Positions 1 through 5,679 of a DNA stretch of 5,679 nt are shown piece by piece. This DNA is from Gemmatimonadota bacterium (GTDB lineage: Bacteria; Gemmatimonadota; Gemmatimonadetes; Gemmatimonadales; GWC2-71-9). A model generated the notes under the pieces. That model did no database searches. It had not been told where the DNA came from and saw only the letters and a list, made by a program, of their open reading frames with translations. Position 1 is the first letter of the stretch. Each line of letters starts with the position of its first letter. The stretch spans positions 1 through 5,679 of the forward strand of contig QHUE01000271.1 in the NCBI GenBank assembly GCA_003221825.1, read 5' to 3'. The position numbers and the translations under genes were made by a program.

Positions 1-1
1 C

Positions 2-295
2 GACTTCACCGACTACCTCGAGGACCCTGGCGGTCCCACCCACGGCGGTGAGCTCGACACCTCGCTCATGCTGCACCTCGCGCCTGAGCTGGTCCGCATG
101 GAGCTGGCCCAGGATTACCCCCTCAGCGAGCGCCAGGTGGAGCGCTACCGGCGCGGTGCCACCGGGTCCGTCCCTGCTTTGTCGCCCGGTTCCGTGGGGC
201 GGCCGAGCCTCGCATCAGCCGAAAAGGGCGCGCGCCTGTATAAGATGATCCATGACCGCATCGCGACGCGAGTTTTGGGGGCCGTAGCCGCATGA
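2..295 (+). CDS. Creatininase-family amidohydrolase, C-terminal part (5' end outside window)
   Basis: Only the last 97 residues are present; the frame is open from base 2 and ends at TGA 293-295. The recognisable part is the motif H-G-G-E-L-D-T-S-L-M-L-H-L-A-P-E, whose His codon is at 41-43. It matches the H-(A/G)-G-E-x-(E/D)-T-S block of the creatininase (creatinine amidohydrolase) family, where the His/Glu region forms part of the metal-dependent active site. The segment after it (V-R-M-E-L-A) is also typical, and the C-terminal helix (A-R-L-Y-K-M-I-H-D-R-I-A) fits the usual end of these proteins. Family members hydrolyse cyclic amides or related C-N bonds, including creatinine, formamide-type flavin intermediates and peptide-derived cofactor precursors. 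The actual substrate cannot be told from this fragment. The stop overlaps the start of the next gene (ATGA), which implies co-translation. The family call is fairly secure; the specific reaction is unknown. Confidence 0.82.
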   Translation, partial: DFTDYLEDPGGPTHGGELDTSLMLHLAPELVRMELAQDYPLSERQVERYRRGATGSVPALSPGSVGRPSLASAEKGARLYKMIHDRIATRVLGAVAA

Positions 296-966
296 CTGCG
301 TGCCTTTTGGCGCTGACGCTGCTGCAGGCGGCGGGAACCCCGGTAGACGAGGGGGTGCTCGTTGTGCGCGTGGACACGCTCGAAGTCGCGCGCGAGTCAT
401 TCCGCCTGAACCACGGACGACTGTCGCGCGGCGAGGCCGGTTGGACTCTGGCTACGACGATCCGGTACGACCGCGCGCGGCCGGTGGTCGTGCTGGCCCC
501 CATTCTCGAAGTCAACAATGACACGATGCCCGCCACGCTGCAGTACGATGTCGCGGATCCGCGGCAGCCGTCTCGGATCCTCGGCGAGCTGGGCCGCGGG
601 CGGTTCACCGTGCGATTGGTCGCACGCGCGACGGAACGGGCGCGAGAGTTCCCGACGGGTCCTCGTGTTGTCGTGCTCGACGATTCGGTGTTTGCCCCGT
701 ATGTGTTCGCGGCGTGGCGGGCGACCTCCGCGCCTGGCGCGCTCACGGCCATTTTCCCTCGAGGTCTCCGGCGCGAAGTTCTGCAGATCCGCGACATGGG
801 GGTCGCCGTGACCACTCTGAACAGGGACCCCGCCCGCCTGCGACACATCACTTTGGGTGCAGACGGTCAGGAGACCGTCAGCCTCTGGCTGGATGACACT
901 GGCCGCCTCATGAAGGTCGAAATCCCTTCCAGACGCCTCACCGCGGAGCGCGTGGCCGGCAGTTGA
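292..966 (+). CDS. Hypothetical exported protein, translationally coupled to the creatininase-family gene
   Basis: This is a 224-residue protein I do not recognise with confidence. ATG 292 is the only usable start: the frame is closed by TGA at 253-255 and the codons between contain no ATG, GTG or TTG. The first ~15 residues (M-T-A-C-L-L-A-L-T-L-L-Q-A-A-G) form a short hydrophobic stretch that could be a signal peptide, although the usual positively charged n-region is missing. No lipobox precedes Cys4. The rest reads as alternating hydrophobic/polar beta-strand sequence without further membrane segments. The C-terminus, around residues 194-221, has the pattern L-W-L-D-D-T-G-R-L-M-K-V-E-I-P followed by L-T-A-E-R-V. 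Similar 'D..GRL.+.E.P' endings occur in beta-rich periplasmic proteins of the DUF3108/DUF6134 sort, so a periplasmic lipid- or ligand-binding-type fold is possible, but this is a guess. The ATGA overlap and a G-run at 277-281 in place of a clear Shine-Dalgarno suggest reinitiation after the upstream gene. Confidence 0.72.
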   Translation: MTACLLALTLLQAAGTPVDEGVLVVRVDTLEVARESFRLNHGRLSRGEAGWTLATTIRYDRARPVVVLAPILEVNNDTMPATLQYDVADPRQPSRILGELGRGRFTVRLVARATERAREFPTGPRVVVLDDSVFAPYVFAAWRATSAPGALTAIFPRGLRREVLQIRDMGVAVTTLNRDPARLRHITLGADGQETVSLWLDDTGRLMKVEIPSRRLTAERVAGS

Positions 967-1075
967 CCTTGCTGGGCTAATCGTCCAGGCTAGGTTCCTG
1001 TCGCAGGCCGAAACCGCTGCAGGGACTTGCGCGTATAGCGCTTCGACCTCACGACATATCTTTTCAAGGACGACC
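967..1075 (+). promoter_or_regulatory. Intergenic leader of the efflux operon (promoter not resolved)
   Basis: This 109-base gap is the only sizeable non-coding stretch and separates two co-directional gene groups, so it is the natural place for the efflux operon's promoter. A TTGACC hexamer at 963-968 overlaps the preceding stop codon, but no good -10 element lies 16-18 bases downstream. TATAGC at 1034-1039 resembles a -10 element but has no matching -35. It sits inside a short inverted repeat (GCGC-GTATA-GCGC, 1029-1041) that could be an operator half-site pair or chance. Another small hairpin, CCTG-TCG-CAGG (997-1007), lacks a T-run, so it is not a convincing terminator. Read-through from the upstream genes cannot be excluded. 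Confidence 0.35.
1066..1070 (+). promoter_or_regulatory. Shine-Dalgarno of the TolC-like gene
   Basis: AAGGA lies 5 bases upstream of ATG 1076. It is the clearest ribosome binding site in the window and fixes the start of the first operon gene, which is further supported by the immediate signal peptide after that ATG. Confidence 0.8.
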
Positions 1076-2572
1076 ATGAAACACGTGTTGCTCGTGGCAG
1101 GCCTCCTGCTGGGCCTCGCCGCCGTTGCCGTTGCGCAGCAGCCGAAGACCCCACTTCCCTCTGTTACCGCGGGCCTTTCCCTCCAGGACGCGATCGCGCT
1201 CGCACGGGAACGGAACCCGGCCTACCGCCAAGCGCTGAACAATCGCGGTCCCGCCGCGTGGGGCGTCCGGAACGCGTGGGGTCAGCTGGTCCCGAGCTTT
1301 AGCACGTCGGCAGGCATGAGTTACACCGGACCGGGCTCACAGACGTTTTTGACGTCGAGCTTCACGCAGAGCGTGTCGACCGTTTCCTCATTCTACGATC
1401 TCGGCCTGTCGTGGCAGTTTTCCGGCGCCACGCTGTCGCAGTTGTGGCTGTCCCGCGCGCAACAACGCGCCTCGGATGCTGACGTCGCGGGAGCGGAAAA
1501 CGCCCTCCTCACAGGCATCAAGCAACAATACCTCACGGTGCTGCAGGCGCGTGCCCAGGCGGAACTGGCTCAGAAGACGCTCGAGCGGAACGAGGAATTC
1601 TTGAAGCTCGCGCAGGCGCGCTACGGCGTGGGCCAGGCAACATTGATCGACGTGCGCCAGGCGCAAGTGGCTCGCGGTCAGGCCCTGGTTGCGCTGCTGC
1701 GCGCGCAGACGCTCGTCAGCACGGAAAAGCTGCGCCTCTTCGAGCAGATGGGTGTGACGCCACCGGTCGATGTGGCGGCGATCCAACTGACCGACTCGTT
1801 CAGCGTGCAGCCTCCGACGTGGCAGCTGCCGGACCTCATGACGATGGCTGAGCAGCAGAATCCCGCGCTGAAAGCCCTGCGTGCCCGCGAGGGCGCGGCG
1901 GCCTGGGGCGTGCGCGCCGCGAAATCGAGTTACGGCCCGACGGTCTCGGTGTCGGCAGGATGGTCAGGATTCACGCAGCAGTTCACGAACGTCGACCCGC
2001 TGATCTACAACGGCCAGCTGGCGGCCGACGCCCGCCATAGCCAGTGCTTGTCCAACGATTCGATCCGCACGGGATCAGGACTGACCGCGGTGGGATGCAA
2101 CGGCCTGCTGTGGGATCCTGCGGTGGACGAAAAAGCGCTGCGTGACGCGAATTCCGTCTTCCCGTTCGACTTCACCCGGCAACCGTTTCAGGCACGCCTC
2201 ACGCTGACGCTGCCGATCTTCACCAACTTTGCGCGTGAGTTGCGCGTCTCAGAAGCGCGCGCCCAGCATGACAACCTCGAAGAATCGGTGCGGGCGCGGG
2301 GCCTGGCCGTCCAGACCGAGGTCAGCCAGGCGTTCCTGACGCTGCAAACCGCGTTCCGGACCGTCGGCTTGCAGGACACGAATCGCAGCGCGGCCCGCGA
2401 GCAGCTCCAGCTGGCCACCGAGCGCTACCGCGTCGGGTCGGGCACGTTCTTCGAGCTGCTGGACGCGCAGGTCGCCGCGCTTCGTGCTGAAAGCGACGCA
2501 GTGAACGCGACATACGACTATCACAAGGCTCTGGCGGCATTGGAAGCAGCCGTCGGCCGCAGCTTGCGCTAA
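1076..2572 (+). CDS. TolC-family outer membrane efflux channel
   Basis: This 498-residue protein should form the trimeric outer-membrane/periplasmic duct of a tripartite exporter. A signal peptide covers residues 1-20 (M-K-H then a Leu/Ala/Val core, ending A-V-A before Gln21). The two tandem halves typical of the family are visible. Each opens with a helix containing N-P-A (N47, N262), followed 14 residues later by A-W-G-V-R (61-65 and 276-280). Each later carries the Y-x-V-G...(L)-D-x-x-x-A-Q/L-D-A-Q signature (R182-Y183-G-V-G...Q197 and R450-Y451-R-V-G...L-L-D-A-Q465). Strand-like segments such as S-F-S-T-S-A-G-M and T-V-S-V-S-A-G-W would build the beta-barrel. An extra stretch in the second half contains Cys324 and Cys341, probably in an extracellular loop. 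The protein ends with the usual A-L-A-A-L-E-A-A-V-G-R helix and is full length for the family. It is the first gene of the operon, 19 bases before the adaptor. The family call is secure. Confidence 0.95.
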   Translation: MKHVLLVAGLLLGLAAVAVAQQPKTPLPSVTAGLSLQDAIALARERNPAYRQALNNRGPAAWGVRNAWGQLVPSFSTSAGMSYTGPGSQTFLTSSFTQSVSTVSSFYDLGLSWQFSGATLSQLWLSRAQQRASDADVAGAENALLTGIKQQYLTVLQARAQAELAQKTLERNEEFLKLAQARYGVGQATLIDVRQAQVARGQALVALLRAQTLVSTEKLRLFEQMGVTPPVDVAAIQLTDSFSVQPPTWQLPDLMTMAEQQNPALKALRAREGAAAWGVRAAKSSYGPTVSVSAGWSGFTQQFTNVDPLIYNGQLAADARHSQCLSNDSIRTGSGLTAVGCNGLLWDPAVDEKALRDANSVFPFDFTRQPFQARLTLTLPIFTNFARELRVSEARAQHDNLEESVRARGLAVQTEVSQAFLTLQTAFRTVGLQDTNRSAAREQLQLATERYRVGSGTFFELLDAQVAALRAESDAVNATYDYHKALAALEAAVGRSLR

Positions 2573-2574
2573 CC

Positions 2575-2581
2575 GAGAGGA
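2575..2581 (+). promoter_or_regulatory. Probable ribosome binding site of the adaptor gene
   Basis: GAGAGGA in the 19-base gap after the TolC-like gene ends 10 bases before ATG 2592. The spacing is slightly long, but no other purine-rich site lies closer apart from CGAG at 2583-2586. The start is supported by the S-K-R-N-K charged N-terminus leading into a membrane segment. Confidence 0.5.
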
Positions 2582-2591
2582 TCGAGCCGCC

Positions 2592-3907
2592 ATGTCTAAG
2601 CGGAACAAAGTGCTGTTGGGAGGCGGAGGGGCCGTTCTCCTGATCATTCTGGTGATGGTGAGTGCCAGCGCCAAGCGGGAGAAAGGCATCGAGGTGCGCT
2701 TCGAGACCGTGGGGCGCCGCGACCTGGTCGCCGCCGTGACCGCCAGCGGGAAGATCCAGCCCAAGAAGAAGGTGGACATCAGCGCCGACATCACGGGCCG
2801 CATCACGCGGATCGCCGTGCGCGAAGGCGACTTCGTCCAGAAGGGGCAATTCCTGCTGCAGATCGATCCCACGATCTATCAGGCGAACCTGCAGCGGGCT
2901 CAGGCGGCGATGTCGCAGGCTGAAGCCGGCGCCGTGCAGGCGCGAGCCACGCGCGACCAGTCCACGCGCGCGCTCCAGCGTACCAAGGAGCTGCGTGAGC
3001 AGAACCCGAATCTCATCTCGCAGGAACAGCTCGAGCAGGCCCAAACGGCATCCGATATCTCCGAGGCCAACCTGACGGCGTCGCAGCACCTCGTCGAGCA
3101 GTCGCGCGCCGGTCTGCAGGAGGCCCGCGACCAGCTCGCGAAGACGCATCTGGTAGCGCCGATGGCCGGGCGCGTGACCCGTCTCGCCGTCGAAGAGGGC
3201 GAAGTCGCGGTACCCGGCACCTTCTCGCGCGAGACCGGCTTGCTGCTCACGATCTCGGATTTGTCGGTCATTCAGACCAAGGTCCAGGTGGACGAGACCG
3301 ACGTCGTCCGGCTGCATCTCGGCGATTCGGTAGAGGTCACGATCGACGCCTTCCCCGACACGACGTTCATCGGCCGGGTCACCAAAGTCTCCAATAGCGC
3401 CATCCTGACGGCGGCGTCCGCCGTCGGCGGGAGCCAGAGCGACCGCGCCGTGGACTACGAGGTCGAGATCACGCTCTCCAATCCGCCATCCGAAGTGCGT
3501 CCCGATCTCTCGGCCACGGCCCGGATCGTGACTGACACCCGCAAGCAGGCGCTCGCGATTCCGATCATCGCGCTCACGGTGCGTGAGAACACGCCGATCT
3601 CCACCGAGCAGCGGCCGGGACGCGGCACGGCGCAGGCTGCGACGCCAACTCCCGCGGACAGCGGCAAGCGCGGTCAGGGCGGCAATAAGAAGGAAGCGGA
3701 AGGTGTGTTCCTCGTGCACAACGGTGTGGCGACGTTCCATCCGGTGAAGGTGGGCATCGCGGGTGAAGAGCACTTCGAGGTGGTCGAGGGCGTGCATCCA
3801 GGCGACACGATCGTCGCCGGACCGTATCAGGCGATCCGCGACCTGAAGGAAGGCGCGCGCGTCCGTCCGAGCCGGGAGTCGAGCGACACGACGGGCCGGC
3901 GGCGCTC

Positions 3908-3911
<4 letters not shown>
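2592..3911 (+). CDS. MacA-like periplasmic adaptor (HlyD/RND-type membrane fusion protein)
   Basis: This 439-residue protein should link the inner-membrane ABC transporter to the TolC-like channel. The N-terminus has a charged start (S-K-R-N-K) and one hydrophobic segment at about residues 7-27, so it is probably anchored in the inner membrane. Residues ~50-93 are the first half of the lipoyl-like barrel-sandwich domain (S-G-K-I-Q-P...G-R-I-T-R-I-A-V-R-E-G-D-F-V). A Gln/Ala/Glu-rich coiled-coil hairpin spans ~95-183, with tip residues R130, L134 and S143 corresponding to the R-L-S motif that contacts TolC in AcrA/MacA. The second lipoyl half follows from V-A-P-M-A-G-R-V (188-195). Next come the beta-barrel domain (Q-V-D-E-T-D-V...G-D-S-V-E-V) and a membrane-proximal domain (V-F-L-V-H-N-G-V...V-V-E-G-V-H-P-G-D-T-I-V-A-G-P). 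A polar low-complexity linker (~333-371) interrupts the last domain. The stop overlaps the ATPase start (GTGA). Confidence 0.93.
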
Positions 3912-4639
<728 letters not shown>

Positions 4640-4640
4640 C

Positions 4641-5679
4641 GTGCGGTTTTTCGAAGCGTTCCGTCTCGCCATTCAGACGATTCGGGCCCAGAAGCTGAAG
4701 AGCAGCTTCTCGCTGCTGGGGGTTTTCGTCGGCGTGTCGTCGCTGATCGCTTCGTGCTCAATCGCCAACGGCGTAAACCGCTACATGACGGAGAAGTTCG
4801 CCCAGACGCTCTACGGCGTGAACACGTTTCAATTACGGCGCCAGCCGATGTTCACGCCGAACGTGCCGGACTCGGTCTGGCGGGCCTGGAGGCGCCGGCC
4901 GCGCATTCGGTTCAGCGACGCTGAAGCGATCACCGAGGGACTCACCGTCCCCGTCATGACCGCCTGGCAGTCCAGCGATCAGGTCACCGTCTCGTACGCG
5001 AATAAGGAAGCGCGCGACATCGAGCTGACCGCAGCGAGCGAGCGGTACTTCGACATCAAGAACCTCAACCTGGCACTGGGCAGGCCGTTCACCGGCGAAG
5101 AGAACCGCTCGGGCGCTCCCGTTGCCGTGCTCGGCGATGCGGTCGCCAAGCGGCTGTTCGCCGATCGCGCACCGATCGGGAAAAGCGTGCGGATCGGCGG
5201 CGTGCCATACCGCGTGATCGGCGTCGTGGAGCACCAAGGCAGCATTCTCGGATTTCCACTCGATCGCTTCGTCGTGGTCCCCGCCCTCTCGCCGGCCCAG
5301 AACCTGGTGAACCCACCCGGGATTCTCGACGCCTTCCTCGTGAAAGCGCGGTCGGACGTCGAAATGCGCGAGGCGATGTCGCAGGCCGAGGGCGTCATGC
5401 GCAGCCGTCGCCACCTCCGGCCCAAGCAGGACAACAACTTCGTGCTCGACACCTCCGAGGGTGTGCAGCGCTTCTGGGCGGGCATCAGCGGCATTCTCAC
5501 GACCGTCATCCCGGGCATCGTCCTCGTGTCGCTCGTGATTGGCGGCATTGTGATCATGAACATCATGCTGATGGCGGTGGCCGAGCGAACGCGGGAGATC
5601 GGGCTGCGCAAATCGCTAGGCGCCCGGCGCCGCGACGTGCTGCGCCAGTTCCTCGCGGAGTCGACCGCGATCTCGCTCG
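4641..5679 (+). CDS. MacB/FtsX-type ABC transporter permease, 3' truncated by window end
   Basis: The frame runs open from GTG 4641 to the window edge, giving 346 residues of an unfinished protein. It begins V/M-R-F-F-E-A-F-R-L-A-I, a typical N-terminus of MacB-type permeases: an amphipathic, basic helix before TM1 (~22-42, L-L-G-V-F-V-G-V-S-S-L-I). A large periplasmic domain follows (~45-285), including the MacB-PCD-like pattern S-E-R-Y-F-D-I...L-G-R-P-F...E-N, V-A-V-L-G-D-A-V-A-K-R-L-F, P-I-G-K-S-V-R-I-G-G and Y-R-V-I-G-V-V-E. TM2 is ~287-311, followed by the family hallmark cytoplasmic loop E-R-T-R-E-I-G-L-R-K-S-L-G-A (315-328). Two further membrane segments are expected beyond the window. 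The start lies 1 base after the ATPase stop with no evident Shine-Dalgarno, so translation is probably coupled. It forms the membrane part of the exporter with the ATPase just upstream. Confidence 0.93.
   Translation, partial: MRFFEAFRLAIQTIRAQKLKSSFSLLGVFVGVSSLIASCSIANGVNRYMTEKFAQTLYGVNTFQLRRQPMFTPNVPDSVWRAWRRRPRIRFSDAEAITEGLTVPVMTAWQSSDQVTVSYANKEARDIELTAASERYFDIKNLNLALGRPFTGEENRSGAPVAVLGDAVAKRLFADRAPIGKSVRIGGVPYRVIGVVEHQGSILGFPLDRFVVVPALSPAQNLVNPPGILDAFLVKARSDVEMREAMSQAEGVMRSRRHLRPKQDNNFVLDTSEGVQRFWAGISGILTTVIPGIVLVSLVIGGIVIMNIMLMAVAERTREIGLRKSLGARRRDVLRQFLAESTAISL

Noticed and set aside
300..811. Plus-strand frames at 300-521 and 518-811 within the hypothetical gene
   Set aside because: Both are internal out-of-frame reads with no domain, start signal or composition supporting them.
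963..968. TTGACC as a -35 promoter element
   Set aside because: It overlaps the stop codon of the preceding gene, and at 16-18 bases downstream there is no acceptable -10 sequence.
997..1007. CCTG-TCG-CAGG hairpin as a terminator for the upstream genes
   Set aside because: The stem is only four base pairs and is followed by no run of T.
397..1077. A 226-codon minus-strand open frame opposite the hypothetical protein and intergenic gap
   Set aside because: Its composition is typical of an antisense shadow. The plus-strand frame has a signal-like N-terminus and an ATGA junction with the upstream gene. The minus-strand alternative at 123-851 is rejected for the same reason.
2322..3797. A 491-codon open frame on the minus strand opposite the TolC-like 3' end and the adaptor
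   Set aside because: The plus-strand genes here have clear family motifs throughout. Long antisense frames arise readily in GC-rich coding DNA, and the translation is a His/Arg/Leu-rich shadow with no recognisable domain.
4979..5611. Minus-strand open frames (also 4833-5414) opposite the permease
   Set aside because: The plus-strand frame from 4641 is uninterrupted and matches MacB/FtsX permeases, including the E-R-T-R-E-I-G-L-R-K-S-L-G-A loop.

Overview
The window is GC-rich (by eye roughly two thirds G+C) and densely coding, with every supported gene on the + strand. It looks like chromosomal DNA of a didermic (Gram-negative-type) bacterium, because it encodes an outer-membrane TolC-family channel with a matching inner-membrane-anchored adaptor and ABC transporter. 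The style of the proteins recalls Gemmatimonadota or Acidobacteriota: a Cys-containing loop in the TolC protein, an Ala/Arg/Val-rich hypothetical secreted protein, and a separate ATPase and permease in a MacB-type system. That placement is an impression from memory, not a computed result.

Region 1 (1-966) holds the 3' end of a creatininase-family amidohydrolase gene. Its stop codon overlaps the ATG of a small, probably exported protein of unknown function (ATGA overlap). The two are very likely translated from one mRNA.

Region 2 (967-1075) is the only sizeable gap, 109 bases. It must hold the leader of the next operon, and it ends in a good Shine-Dalgarno sequence. I see no convincing sigma-70 promoter or intrinsic terminator in it.

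Region 3 (1076 to the window end) is a compact four-gene tripartite efflux operon in the order TolC-like channel, MacA-like periplasmic adaptor, ABC ATPase, FtsX/MacB-type permease. The permease is cut off by the window edge after two of its expected four membrane segments. Spacing is tight: a 19-base gap, then a 4-base GTGA overlap, then a 1-base gap, and the last two genes start with GTG. In the inferred machine, ATP hydrolysis by the ATPase drives shape changes in the permease's periplasmic domain. The adaptor hairpin couples these to the outer-membrane channel, so that substrate leaves from the periplasm to the outside. The substrate cannot be read from the sequence.

I found no RNA genes, mobile elements, CRISPR arrays or att sites. 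Apart from the uncharacterised small protein and some structural details of the efflux parts, this is an ordinary region, and I do not see a new kind of system in it.
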